Source: Tetrahymena elliotti 4EA (lineage: Eukaryota; Ciliophora; Oligohymenophorea; Hymenostomatida; Tetrahymenidae). Taken from it: DNA of 64,000 nucleotides. Under the pieces are notes generated by a model. That model saw nothing but the letters and a program-made list of their open reading frames with translations, was not told the origin of the DNA and searched no databases. Location of the stretch: the NCBI GenBank assembly GCA_000231825.2, contig JH720322.1, positions 186,001 to 250,000 on the forward strand, in the 5' to 3' direction. The translations under genes were made by a program, and so were the position numbers. Positions 22,908 through 35,600 of the stretch are shown here, in pieces (position 1 is the stretch's first letter; the number at the start of each line of letters is the position of its first letter).

Positions 22908-23813
22908 ATGAATACTCCTCAAAAGTTAGCTTAAGGCACAGGCCGCAAATTGTTCAAGTTTTACATGAATGAAAATGTCAAGGCACATAATGAATAAAAG
23001 CTTTTCTTCTACAGAGTTAATAGATGGAGATGGAATACCAAGGATAATACAACTGGTATATATTATCTTTTTAGTTAGTTAGTTGATGATCAAATGATCA
23101 AACCAAATATTGTTATTTATTGCAATTTAATATGGTCCAAAACAATTTTTATTTAAAAATGGAAAAATGAGTAAGTAGATTCTTAACTCTTAATCAAATA
23201 GAATTATGATTTTTTACTCTAAATATTTCATTGCAGAATTGTTACTTTACAATATTTTACTTATCTTTTGTTTTTACTAACAAAAAGCACCTAAATTCTT
23301 GAGATTAAAGTATCCTTTATTAGTCACTGGTGCTTGTCTTTTTGCATATGGTAAATTATAAATTTAATCTTTTATTTAATAAAATTATAGTAAAAATGTA
23401 TTCCAAACAATTAACTTAACTTTATTTTAGCAAAATTTAATGTGGCTTTATTAAAAAATTAGATTGGACTTACGGATTTACTTAAGTTGATGCTCATCAT
23501 TGAACTTAAATATTTAGTGAGTTTAAAGGATATTAAAAATGATATTTCACTAAATGGAATTTGCTTAATCAAATAAACAATAAACGTTTAGTAATTAATT
23601 CAATTATTAGAAGCCTTAAATGTCCTTACTTATTTTAAATATTTTGTTAAGAATTCAATATATCTTTTTCAATAAAAAAAATATCTCACTTTACTTTAAA
23701 AGAATGTTATAAACTCTTGTAAATTAATTAATTTAAAAGCAACTTCAAATAAAATAAATAATATAATATTTTATTAATCAAAAAGTTAATCTATTTTATT
23801 AATCATTTGTTGA
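22908..23813 (+). CDS. Small putative membrane protein, family not recognised
   Basis: Model of 197 residues with exons 22908-23055, 23288-23350 and 23431-23813 (introns of 232 and 80 nt; sum 198 codons). The N-terminal half is basic and polar (GRKLFKFYMNENVKAH, FFYRVNRWRWNTKD). Splicing then joins PKFLRLKYPLLVTGACLFAY, a proline-flanked hydrophobic segment long enough for one membrane span, continuing AKFNVALLKNQIGLT. The basic start, Trp/Arg-rich strand and single span would suit a small subunit of a mitochondrial inner-membrane complex, but that is only inference. The last 70 residues become Asn/Lys/Ile-rich, so the real stop or a further intron may come earlier. An upstream in-frame ATG at 22758 exists. 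Gene existence is fairly likely, its exact ends are not. Confidence 0.45.
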
Positions 23814-24290
23814 AGTTGATATTTCATCAAATAATTATTTTTTTTATAAAATTCTAATATCATGATATCTTTTTGTTCATTTTGATGTTATTTTTATATT
23901 TATTTCAAAGAATCTAATTGAAAGTTTTAAAGATGAAAATAGAAAAAAATTGAGTTTTAAATAAAAATAAATTAAAATAGAACAATCTTTTAAAAATTAA
24001 AAACACCTACAATAAAAATAATTTAATTATAAAATTGTGAAAATCTATTTATAAAGATTTTATATGAAATTCTAAAGATCTGCAGAGAATATTCCACTGT
24101 TTAATAAAATATTCAAATTGCTTTTAATTATTGATTGAATTAAACAAACTTTAAAAGGTAGAAAATCAAAGCAAGATTGAGTATAATTTGTGATTAAATC
24201 AAAGTCAACAAGTAAGTAAGAACCACAATTCAAATAACATGCAACTACTTTACAGATCTAATACTAGTTAGACATTATTTATGTCCTAGA
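23814..24290. other. Convergent AT-rich intergenic region
   Basis: Between 3' ends of the small membrane protein gene and the bL36 gene. Nothing recognised. Confidence 0.5.
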
Positions 24291-24572
24291 TCATTAGATA
24301 ATTTTGTTGTATAAATCAGAAATAGAGTAACTGACCATGCAATCGTTTTAAATCTTACTCATTATATAAATCTAATCCATATTCATCATATTTTGATTGA
24401 GACATTCATTTTAAATTATTTACTATTATTCACCCTACATCTCTTAAGTAGTGCAGAATCCTTATCTTTACTTATGACGAGGATCAATCTTGCACTTAAC
24501 CATAACCTTTTTGCCTCTCTTAACAATATAACAGTGTTGGCAGTATTTTTTAAGAGCTGATCTAATTTTCAT
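24291..24572 (-). CDS. MRPL36: Mitochondrial ribosomal protein bL36 with C-terminal extension
   Basis: Intronless, 93 residues, ATG 24572 to TGA at 24293-24291. The first 37 residues are a complete bL36: MKIRSALKKYCQHCYIVKR, then KCKIDPRHKQRQG. The zinc-ribbon ligands C11, C14, C27 and H33 are in place. Bacterial L36 is about 38 residues; here about 55 extra polar residues (Gln/Asn/Met-rich, with Cys) follow. bL36 belongs to the bacterial-type large subunit, so in a ciliate this is a nuclear gene for the mitochondrial ribosome. No classic presequence is seen; the basic N-terminus may serve for import. The extension could be a ciliate-specific addition, or the true C-terminus might be shortened by an unrecognised intron. 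Confidence 0.88.
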
Positions 24573-25461
24573 TTTTATTCTTCCTAACTTTAATACTAAA
24601 AATTCTTTTAAAATTTACCCTTAATATTATTTATTTGACTATGTTTATAAATTGATATGAATTTATAGATGACATTCTTTAGTTTGATTGATTAATTAAT
24701 TAAATAATTAAAAATATTAAAATAAACATTTTTATTATATTCAATCGAAAAAGGCACATGTGATAAATTTTATTTAAAATATTTTCAAAAAAAATATTTA
24801 TTTAAATATCTGAAGCCTGCAAAAATCTTCAAACATCAGACAGAACTTGAAGAACTTCATAACTTATTTATAATAGGATCATCAAATTAAATAATAAAAT
24901 TTATTGTGATTTATGTTAATTTGATGAACTCTGATTATCATTATCCAACTCTAGTAAATAAACCCTCATAAATTATATATATTTTTTTTTAGAAAACTCC
25001 AGATATTGTCATATTTAAAGTTTTAAAGTTGATAAAAGAATAATCACATGCAAATACTTATTTATTAATTCGAAGTAAAATTATAATATCAATTATTGCT
25101 TTATCAATTTTGAATAAAATTTGTTTGATAAACTTATTTCAAAAATTCTAATTATATTTTTGAGATTAATCTTATCTGATCCAATAAAGACTAAAGCTAT
25201 TTTCATAAAAATGCTTTATTTTAGGATTTAATAAAAAAATACAAAATTTAACCAAGTTCTTTTTTGAAATTCCATTTTCTTTTTATGAAAGGGCTTTTAA
25301 GGATCTTTTATTGAAAAAAAAAAGAATTATTGAATATATTTGTGTTGGGGTTTCTAAATGATTATCTAAATTATTTTTTATAAAGTTGTTACTCTCAAGT
25401 AATTAATAAAAAAAAAGATTAAATAGAAACAAAAAAGAAATTATTGTTCAGCTTAAAGCAG
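24573..25461. other. Divergent AT-rich intergenic region
   Basis: Promoter region shared by the bL36 gene (minus) and the membrane protein gene (plus). No gene or element recognised. Confidence 0.5.
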
Positions 25462-26646
25462 ATGAAAAAAATTACTTATTTTTTATCTTAAATGCTCTTT
25501 ATTTTAACTCAAACATTTGCAGTCTCTCTAATTAACAGCTATTTTTATTATTTTAGATTTCACTCTTATTTCAAATAAGTTATCTCTAAACCCAAAAAGT
25601 TTTGAGTATCTTCTTAATATTAAAATTAATTCTAATTTTTATTAAGGTTGTCCAGAAAATCATTTTAGTCTTGGATTATCTTTTTTTACTGATTAATAGG
25701 CATTAATTTGCTTTGAAAAGGGCTACCAAAAAAATATATCAAGCCTATTAAATCATAATAACACATTTTAGAAATGCTACTACAAAGGGTTAACCATTTT
25801 TACATAAAAAGATTGTCCTATTTCTGATATTTTATTGTCTACTGAAGAATCTTTAACAGGCTATGAGAAAATACCCAAATTCTTTGAAAGAAACCAAAGA
25901 TTATTTATAAAAAGATCAAGCTATGAGAATTTTCCTATAGCTGAATTCTTCTCGCAAAATAAAAATCTTTTTTAAAATTTAAGACCTTTAGATTTAAATA
26001 TCTTATCTGAATATGGAGACTTAAGTGCTAAAAATGAATTAACATAAATTCTTTATTTTAAATCATATCCTCCGTTAAATTAACAAGAAGAATAGTATTT
26101 TTTTAATAATTATCATCCTAACATCCTAACTCTCATAAAGATGGATTAGTATTCCTTATATGGTTTGCTAAATTTTTTTTAATTTTAATTACCGTTATTA
26201 AAAAACAAAAATTAAAAGATTTGCAGTTTTATGAATAAAAACAATATGATGAAAATCTTATTTGGTCCTTATGTATTAGATAACTAATTTTATTATTCCT
26301 AAACCTTGATTTTCTTATTTATTTTAAATACTATTATTCAAAGTTTATTATTACTGAGTTAGGCTTTTAAGAAGAATTTTATAATTAGTAAATAGCTCAT
26401 AATTATTTCATAGTTTTGAAAATTTTGATAGCTGCTTATTTTTTGATAATGATTTTTCCAATTGCTTAGCTATTAATTAAGTGTTTACTCTAAATTTACT
26501 TTCTTATTGTAAAACTAGTAAAGTTGATAATATCTAAATGCAAATAACTGGAAAAAAAATATTAAATTTAAATAGATGAAAGAGAAGGGAAAAGAAAAAA
26601 TGAATAGGAATTGTAAAAATTTAAAGATAAATATGAAAATATTTGA
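25462..26646 (+). CDS. Putative secretory-pathway membrane protein, family unknown
   Basis: ATG 25462 opens with a clear signal peptide (MKKITYFLSQMLFILTQTFA). The main body lies in another frame from about 25550 to 26272, so a short intron or an indel near 25530-25620 must join them. The join is unresolved; one candidate is a 28-nt GT..AG intron after the AAA-TAA codons near 25580. The luminal part has scattered Cys (GCPENHF, CYYKG, KDCP) and no recognisable domain. A second intron, 26273-26343 (71 nt), joins GPY to FIITELGF and leads into a strong transmembrane segment (IVLKILIAAYFLIMIFPIAQ) and a second hydrophobic stretch. The end is a cytoplasmic Lys/Glu tail to TGA 26644-26646. Consistent with a type I membrane protein; function unknown. 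Confidence 0.5.
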
Positions 26647-26891
26647 TATTAATGTAAATTGTATCTTTTCATAAAATTTACGTTTTTACTTCTTTTTAAT
26701 CTTTTCTTTTAATTGCAAAAGTTAAAATATTAAAAAAATAACTACTTTATTTCATTTACCTTTCTGTAAAATTACATTAAATTAAAAAATATCTAGCCTA
26801 GAAAAATTTTTACTTTTATTAAATACCAAAAAGTAATTAAAATATTAAAACAAATTACAAAAAATTTACAAAAATCGAAAGAAATAAAAAG

Positions 26892-28445
26892 ATGGAATAA
26901 CAGTAATAATTTTAATCAAAGAAATAGATAAATTTAGTAGATGACGTGATAGTAGGATTATCATGGGAAGAAGTGAGTGGATAGGTAATAGATTTGGATT
27001 TATAATGCATTCTACTCAACGATATTGGTTAAATTGAAGATACCGTTTTTTACAACTAACTTAGATCATAAAGTGGCCATGTCTAATTATCTGAAGATTC
27101 TCATGGAGAAAAGTAAGGTTTTGATGAGATGCTTACAATCAAACTCAAAAATACTCCTTTTGGTATAAAATATGCTGTGATTTTAGTTTGCTCTTATAAA
27201 GGCTAACCATTTAGCTGTGCTGAATCTGCAAATGTTCAAATTTTGCAAGGACAATATCCAATCAGTATGTCTTCAGTAGGTACTTAGGGTGCCCATCTCT
27301 CCTTTATACCTTTCATATTCGAAAAAAACTATGATGGCAATTGGTTCCTATCAGAAGTCTCTATTTCTGGTGAAGGCAAGACCTTTATAGAATGCGAAGC
27401 TTTGATAAAATAAGGTTTAATTAAAACTGGCTTTGATGAAGGATTGTTGCTCGAATGCAAGAATTGGAGCGGTGGTAAGAGCTTTAAGATAGAGAAAGAA
27501 GATACTTTAATGATACCTCCTTCTATGAATCAAGTGTTTGTAGGATTAGGCTGGGATACTACTTGTGATATAGATTCTTCCCTACTTTTGTATAATTCTT
27601 CAGGTAATATGGTAGAAAATATATTTTTTGGAAATAAGAGAAGTCGCAATGGTTCTATTATTCATCATGGAGACGATAGATCTGGATCTGGTGGTGGAGA
27701 TGATGAAGTCATTACAATTCATTTAGATAAAGTTGATCCTAATGTTAAGTGCATTTGGTCTGTCATCACTATATATACAGGAGGAAAACAATTTGATGAT
27801 GTTAAAGGAGCATTCTGTCGTTTAGTGGATCCTAAATCAAAGAAAGAATTCTGTAAATTTAATTTATCTAAGAATAAGGATGGAGTCAGCACTGGCTGCA
27901 TTATGTGTTGTATAACAAGATACTAAAATAACTCTTGGGCAATCTCACCAAAGGGATTCTACACTAAGAATACTCAAACTTCAAATGATGTTTTGCCTAT
28001 TATTTAAGATCTCATGAATGGTATTTTCACTAATGTTAAGATATTAGAAAACAATGGTGAAAAAAAGAAAACTCATCAAGTTACTATTTTAAAAGCTACA
28101 GGATTAGCTTCGTTTGATAGTAATGGATTCTCTGATCCTTTTGTTATCTTTAAAATCAATAACAAAGAAGTTGGTAAAACTAAAATTATGATGAAAAATT
28201 TGAATCCCATTTGGAATGAAAGTTTTAAAGTGGATCTTAAACCCCATGATTCATTAGAATTTAGATTAAATGATTATGATAGACTATCATTTGATGACTT
28301 TATGGGCACTACTATACTATAAGTAGATGATAAAATTGCCTCCTCTTATAACTTCGAAACTACACTTCAGGTCTAAGATAAAACACATAAAGTTAATCCT
28401 AAATTTACAGGATAAATCTTTATTTAAATCAAAAAAATTGCTTGA
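26892..28445 (+). CDS. TerD-TerD-C2 domain protein
   Basis: Intronless, 517 residues, ATG 26892 to TGA 28443-28445. Two TerD-type calcium-binding domains are visible: one from about residue 17 (DDVIVGLSWEE, then DLDLQCILL) and a fuller one from about residue 210 (VFVGLGWDTTCDIDSSLLLY, GSGGGDDEVITIHLD, WSVITIYTGGKQFDDV). TerD/CABP domains bind Ca2+ through such acidic loops. A C2 domain follows from about residue 388 (HQVTILKATGLASFD, GFSDPFVIFKI, LNPIWNESFKV, LNDYDRLSFDDFMG) with the Asp residues expected for Ca2+-dependent lipid binding. TerD proteins occur in bacterial tellurite/stress clusters and in ciliates and Dictyostelium, where they can be fused to C2 or copine-like parts. Inference: Ca2+-responsive membrane-associated protein. 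No signal peptide. Confidence 0.93.
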
Positions 28446-28810
28446 AAAATATTGCCATTTATTTATCTTAAATATTTTGTGTAGTAGTTTCTACAAAAAG
28501 TAACAAAATAGTTGCATTAGTGTATATCTTTAAATTTCCATATTTTTGGTATCCCCATCTTAAATATCTAAAGACATTTAAATTTAAACAAATTTTAATT
28601 TGTGATCATTCTATAACATTTTAAGCAATATAAATTCAAAATATTTTCTTTTTAATTATAATATGTGTGTTTTTATTACTTATTTACCTTTTTAGCTTAT
28701 TTAATTCTGATAGATTTTATTTTAAGTCAACTTATTAAACAAACAATGTTTAACAATTATTAAAATTTTAAGTTTATTTTTTGATCAAAAATATGTGAAA
28801 TCAAGATAAA
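28446..28810. other. AT-rich intergenic region
   Basis: Between the TerD-C2 gene and the broken tandem copy, both plus strand. Nothing recognised. Confidence 0.5.
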
Positions 28811-30128
28811 ATGTTCTTTAACAAAAATCAATCTTTTTCTTAGAATGAGGATTTTCATAATTTTTTTGAAACAAATGTAGTTTAATAAAATGAGGAAGAA
28901 TATATTAAAAATAAAATCCAATAAAAAGATGAAATAAAAAATGAGCCTGCAGATAAGAATAATAATTTGCCAAAAATATGTCAAGCTTAAAGCATTTAAC
29001 TACTCTTTAAATAACCAGAAGGGTAAAATAGTATAATTTTATATGGAGATTTGATGATTGAGGCAAGAAGAGACTTTGAGAACTAAGATTATACTTTAAA
29101 TATTTGCAATTAATATTTTTAGAAGAAGATAGTAGCACTAATCAACTATGATAAATAAGCTAAAATTATTAAAATGAAATCTGAAAATTTCGCTTTAGGT
29201 TCACTGAATTTTTAGTATGCTAAATCAATTTTACTGAAAACACAAAATGCTTCAAATTTTTGAATTGCTCAGTATTTAGATTTACACGAATAAAAAGTAT
29301 ACCAATAAATTAACAAATATCAAGCTTTTTTAGCTGAAAATGATCAGGATAGTCTTTACTAAACTTAATAAGATTTTTTATAGCATGAAAGAGTAACTAA
29401 CATAAAATATATGCAAAAATGAATTTGATTTTTATTTTTATACATCATTTAGTTATATAGATAAATAAGATTTAGGGTTTCCTATTTAAAAAATTCAAGG
29501 AATTAATGAAGCAGCTTGTGCTTTGCTAGGAATTGATGCTTCATAATCCATAGAATTATTTTAAAGATATGGTTTTATAGAAGTGATTATAAAGAAAGGA
29601 TTTCCTAAAGATATGTAAGAGTAAGAACCCTTTGGACATATCCTTATGATGTAAAACTAAGATTCAATAGTAAGGGTTAAATAATTATTTAACTAAAACT
29701 CTTTTACAAAAACCCTTGATGGAATTACTATCAATCTTAGATTAGAATTAAATTAAGCAGTTTAAGTGTACAAAGGCTATATTATATCAAGTTTTTACTA
29801 CTCTTAATTTATAGTAGAAGACTAAGAAATAGAAAGAATTTTAAAAATTAGGTAATCAGATTCTCATATTTATTTTCCAGACAACTACCTAGATCTTTTA
29901 CTTAAATAAAATATGTATAATGTATTTGCAAAAAAGTTTGAAAACTATATTTCAGATCTGAAAAACTTTAGATTACCTAGCCAACAAGATTTATTTCCTG
30001 AAAAAACTTGTAAATATAGTCTAATACAAAAATCAGTGTTGTGTTGTGAAAGAATTTTTTTCACTTAATTAATAAATCGATAAAAAATTAATCACTTATT
30101 TTATTATTTTTATATATCAAAAATGTGA
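28811..30128 (+). pseudogene. Broken tandem paralogue of the next gene (in-frame UGA and frameshift)
   Basis: Aligned by eye with the intact gene at 30472, this copy matches along nearly its whole length but has two lesions. First, TGA at 29261-29263 interrupts ASNF-stop-IAQYLDLHEQ, where the sister reads RNYGLAQELFQYEQ: a Gly (GGA) codon has become TGA, the true stop of this code. Second, near 29415-29420 an A-run length change shifts the frame between the KYMQK segment and NEFDFYFYTSFSYIDK. The remainder then runs in one frame (LGFPIQKIQGINEAACALLG, YGFIEVIIKKGFPKDMQ, PEKTCKYS) to a TGA at 30126-30128, past the point where homology ends. No GT..AG pair removes the TGA. Most likely a decaying duplicate; the first 150 residues could still be translated. 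Confidence 0.8.
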
Positions 30129-30471
30129 TTTTTTTCACTTTTAATTTTTGTGGTTTGTTTTTTTTTGAGTAGTAAAAGAAATAAACTAAAATTCAATTTT
30201 ATTATCTTTTTAAATATGTATTTTTATGATGGTATTCAAGAAAGGTTTTCTGAGAGTAAAATTTTTTTTAACTCAATACAATTCTTATGAATTCTATAAA
30301 ATTATCTTTTATTGAGTAAAATTTATCTTTCAAATAAAAGAAAATCTTTATAAAAACTTTTTTGATCAAAAAATTAACTAAAAGAAAATATTGATTATAA
30401 TTTGTTAAAACAATTAAAATATCTAGAATTAAGCGATTAAGGTTTATTCAAGTAAAGAATTAGCTAAAAGT
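30129..30471. other. AT-rich spacer between tandem copies
   Basis: Contains no coding signal; presumed promoter of the intact copy. Confidence 0.5.
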
Positions 30472-31746
30472 ATGGAAACAACTGAAAGTTCCATTTCTTA
30501 AGGATAAAATATTTATAATAATTCGAATTTTAATTTTGGATCATCTAGTACTATTAATAAGGGTAGTAGTAGTATTATTCAAGACTCTTTAGAAAATGCA
30601 GTTTTTGAGCAATAAAAGGAGTAGAATAATTAAAGAACTCAAGTTTCTTTAACAAAATCTAATAAATAAAAAATTTGCTAAGTATAAAATATATAAATAC
30701 TCTTCAAATAGCCTTAAGAATAAAATATTTTTTTGATGTATGGTGATTTACTTTTAGAAACGAATAAAGATTATTATGATTCAGATTATATATTGTAAAT
30801 ATGTAACACATACCTATAAAAAAAGAGAGTAGTTGGAGTTATTTATGATAAGAGCGCTCGTTTAATTGAGATGGTATCAGAAAATATGGTAGCTGGATCA
30901 ACAAATTTCAATTATGTCTTTGAAATATTAATGAGAAGTTAAAATAATAGAAATTATGGTCTAGCTTAGGAACTTTTCTAATACGAATAAACTACCTTAA
31001 ATCAAAGAATTAACTATGAAAGATTTTTTATGGAAAATGATGAAGATTTAATTTATAAGGCATAATAAGATTTTTTTGAAAGAACCAAGTAAGATTTCAA
31101 GCAAATTCTATAATAGAATGAACACGATTTTTACTCATATTTATTCTATAGTTATATAGATAAATTGGAACTTGGATTTCCTATTTAGAAAGAGTAAGGA
31201 ATCAACGAAGCAGTCTGTGCTTTATTTGGGTGTGATTAATTCTAAGTTGTAGAATTGATGCAAAGATATGGTTTTATTGAGCACATATTAAAAAGAGGAT
31301 TTCCAAAAGATATGCAAGATATTGAACCTTATGGTCACTTTTATATGATGAAAAATTTAGACTATTTTATTACACAGACTGAAATCTTTAATGAAGAGCT
31401 TACTGCTATGACAGTTGATGGAATTCATTTTAAAATGAGAATGATTCTAAAACAAATAACTCAAATATATAAAGGGATGGTACTATCGAATTTTTACTAT
31501 TCCTAGTATTAGTTAGATAATGAAGAGTTAGAGAAAATTCTATCCATTAGACAGAAGGGCTCTCATACAAACTCCTCTTTAAATATATTAGATCTACTTT
31601 TATAATAAAATATTTATTCAATTTATGCACGAAAATTTGGAAATTACATCACAAATCATAAAAACTTTGAACCTAAGCTACTACAAGATTATTACCCTGA
31701 AAAAACTTGCAAATATAAAATAATTTCTGATTCAAACAACTCATGA
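30472..31746 (+). CDS. Unknown ciliate family, intact tandem copy
   Basis: Intronless, 424 residues, ATG 30472 to TGA 31744-31746. No family recognised. The first 60 residues are Ser/Asn/Gln-rich and disordered. From about residue 70 the sequence becomes ordered: a block with LFKQP and LMYGDLLLE, one around KRVVGVIYDKSARLIEMV, then a helical region with many charged residues. Last is a block rich in Phe/Tyr/Ile (FYSYLFYSYIDKLELGFP, YGFIEHILKRGFPKDM, TVDGIHFKMRMIL, YARKFGNYI) ending PEKTCKYK. There is no signal peptide or transmembrane segment. Conservation with the broken upstream copy is strongest in the C-terminal half, pointing to that as the functional domain. The pair arose by local duplication. 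Confidence 0.75.
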
Positions 31747-32659
31747 AAATAATTAAACTGTGATTAATTAAAAATAAACCTAAATTTAAAGCATTAAGAT
31801 TAAATCTATAACAAAAAAAAAGATTTAAAAGATCTAAAATGGTTATATTTTAATTGAATAATTTTAAGATTTTTGAGGTGTTTAAAGTCGAATGAAATGT
31901 TAAAACTTAATAATTATGTCTATTTATGTTCAAAATTATTTTATTTACATGTGCACAAAAAAGCTACTCTCAAAATAGATTTTATTTCAAAAAATTTAAT
32001 TCAAATAATAATAATATTTATAAAGTTAAAAACTTTACTTCAAGGTTGTTTCAATTTTATTAAGAAAAAATTATATTTGACCACCAATTAATTGTTTATT
32101 TAATGGATTATCGATCTATTAAAATGTTTAGAAAAATGTGAAGTATTGATACCATAGAGTTTGGTTATTATTAATTTAAATAAAAGGAATGGACAATAAA
32201 TGTCTTTTAGGAATGGTAGAAATGAGATTGATGGAGAGAAAGAAAATTTATTAATTGCAAAAAAAATTATATATTATTAATAATTAATATTTAGAAGAAT
32301 AAGACAAAGCAAAAGTATCTATCTTTTGTGGTATAATCTTAGCAGTGTAATAATAAATTTGATGTAAAAGTAAAAAAAATAAAGTTATTTATGCAAAATG
32401 TATTTGATTATTATTTTATGCCAAACATTAATACCATACATACTAAATACATGAAAAAAAAAATCCTTTTCATTAATATAGACTCAAAAAATTAATATTT
32501 GAAATTATTATTATTACTTTTTGTTGTTGTTGGTGCTTAATTAATAAAGTAAGTATTAATACATATTTTTAATAGATAAATACTGTTACAATACAATTTC
32601 TGATATTACTAGCATTTTAAAATCTTAAGTTGATAACATTAAATAATAATTTGATATAA
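31747..32659. other. AT-rich intergenic region
   Basis: Upstream of the pseudokinase-TPR gene. An open frame from ATG 32200 runs only about 84 codons and is not convincing. Otherwise A/T runs. Confidence 0.45.
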
Positions 32660-35600
32660 ATGAATACTGCTATGTTAGATAACAGTTATTCAAGTTAAGG
32701 AAATATAGGTAATAGAAACGATGGTAGCTCTAATTAACATTACCATTAATAATATAACAATCAAAGTATGTATTAACAATAATATAGTAGTATAATGTAA
32801 GATCAAAATTAATATTAATACAGATAAAACTATTAATAGAGTGACTTAAGTCCTTAGAAGAGAAGCAATTCTAAACCACCATTAAGTGGTAATAAATATT
32901 CAGATAATAAATTAAAACTTGTAGGAAAAGGTAATTCTTCATTAGCTAATATATAATAAAGAGATGAAGATTCAGAAGAACGTACACATTAAAATAGTAA
33001 TATACTAAACAAATAATCTGGCCATCATAGTCATTCTCATAGTTTATTAGATGTCACCAAAAATGAAAAGAAAAAAAAAAATTTTTAAGAACGAATGTTA
33101 CAAGAAAGAATTAAAGCTGCTGAAAAAACATTTGTTGTTGGGAGAATTAAAGCTGATGATCAAAGGATATAAAGGAGATAAACAAAAAATAAAACTGAGA
33201 TGTCAGTTGATGATAATACAGAAAATATTGAATAAAATCATAATCCTAATAGGTAAAAAAGTGCTAGTAATTTAAGGAGTACGAAAGGAAGCAATATGAC
33301 AGCTAATATTGATAAGAAAGATTAAAGAAGTAACAGCAAAGGTTTACAGTCAGCAAGAACTTTAAATAGAAGCGAAGCTTCTAAAAATGTCCCATAAAAC
33401 AAATAAAATATGTACAAAAACTAAGGTTAAACTCCATAGCCTTTCAATTAAATTTAAGCATCTTAGCCATTAAATTAAACTTAAATGGATGTTTCTTCTT
33501 CAAATTTAAAATAATAGAGTGCTCCCTATTTTAAAGAGTAAGAAAATAACAATTCAATCTCTCCATTCACGGAAAGTGTAAACACAGATGGCAATAGCAG
33601 AAACTAAAATTAACAAAATTAGAATACAGATTAATAGAAGATTGAGGGCAACAATCATTAAATATAAAATAATGACAGTTAATAAGAGCTATTTGAGTAT
33701 CCCTCAAACTAAAATAAAGATAGTGGCGAGCAATCTAAAAATATAGATTACAATTAAAATAACCAAAATTAGAATGGTTCATAAATTAAGAAAGTTTAGT
33801 TATCACAAGAGGGTGATTAAAGTAATAAAAATAAAGTAGATTCTGATAATTAGAGAATAACTGGATAAAGTTTCAATAAAAATGACTCTACAAGCAAGTC
33901 TCCTGTAACTAATAATTATAGAAGATAAATTAGAAGTTTTAGTTCAAAGGCAACTTTAAACAACAAGAGTTAAGATAATAAATCAAATCAAGCCATAAAT
34001 AAATCAAATCTGCCAAATATAAACTCTAGGGTTTATACCTAGCCAGATAAAGAAGATAGTGATAGTAATGGTGATAGTTTTAATGGAATGTCAAAGATAG
34101 AGGGAAGTAATATGAAAAAGAGATCAAGCAAAAGTTTTGTAAATATTCATGAAAAGAGATTGATTGAATAGGGACTTAAATTAAAAAAACTGAATAACAT
34201 GGATTTAATTATCTCAAAAATTACTAAAACACATAATTAAAGAGGTAATCCTTATAACGATCCTTTAACACAATAAATATTTACAAAATAATTCACTGAA
34301 GCATTTGTGAAAAAGTTAGAAAAATAAAGGAAAGCTCATAAAAAGACAGACTTCGATTATGTTGATGCAGCTAAAGTTTACTATTCTGTATGTGATGGAT
34401 CTAAGCTATCTAAACCAGAAATAGGTAGAGGGTAGAAATATTTACTAGATACAGCTAAGTAATAGAATCAATAGTTAGCTAAGAGAGATAAATCAGATAA
34501 AAGAAATGGCACCAATATACTTTAGACTTAGCCTTCATAAATTACAATAAGCAATAACAATAATATTTCAATGAATAATCCTCCATAAGGTTTTAATACA
34601 TTTTAAGCTAACCCTTCATAATCTACTCCTCTCTTAATCTAATCTGAATCTTCACCTGTTATTATGAATAACTTTAATTAAAGACCTAACACTGATGCAG
34701 ATATGACTCAATAAAGCTTTAGAGCTAAATAACTTTCACCATAAAAAAAATTTTAACCACTTTTTATAGGTTCTAAAAATAACAATTAAGCACCTATTTA
34801 TTTTAACATAGGAGGAGTGGGAGGAAGTTTGAATGGGAGTGATATTATATCAAGTATTCATCCTTTATCTACAAGTTCAACTCATTCATTTTATCCTCAT
34901 TCACACTTTCATAGATTAAATCCTTTCTAACCTATGTCTTAAATGCTTGCATAAAGGGAAAGAAGTCCTTTCAACAACCTTGAAAATAAAGAGACTAATT
35001 ATGGTTAGCCAGGAAATTACTAACATTAAGAATTAACAAGTCCAGATAGAGGATCTCAAAATTTTGATTATCAACCAAGCAGTATAATAAACAATACAAA
35101 TCACTTCTTCAATCCTAGTATAGACTTCCCTTAATCTAATATATATGGTAATGGGAATAGCAATATCATTAACAATACAAACTAAAACATAAATAATACT
35201 TAGTAAAGTAGTAGTAATATACTTGATAAATCGAAAAATCCTACATAATTTACATCTACAGGTAAACTCATTTTACCTAAACTAAGTCTCAACCAAACAA
35301 ATAGCAGTATGATGGATCCAGATCTCTAAAAAGCAGTATAGTGTTCAAAAATTTTACAGTATTTGAATGATAGCGAATTACCTAAAAATAAAAAAAAGAA
35401 AGCTTAAATTGATCGTAATTAAATTTTTTAATAATAATCAATCATTATATTAATTTATTTTTAAATGAACAGCTGCTGAAAGAGAAAAAGCAAGAGAGAG
35501 ATTACTTGGTAATAAAGATAATCAACCAAAAAGTATTAGATAGCAAAAAGAAGAAGAGAGGAAAAGATAAGATGATGAAAAATTTAATGGTCCATCTAAG

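Noticed and set aside
32200..32453. Open frame beginning MSFRNGRNEID
   Set aside because: Only about 84 codons, becoming Lys/Ile-rich; expected by chance where only TGA stops.
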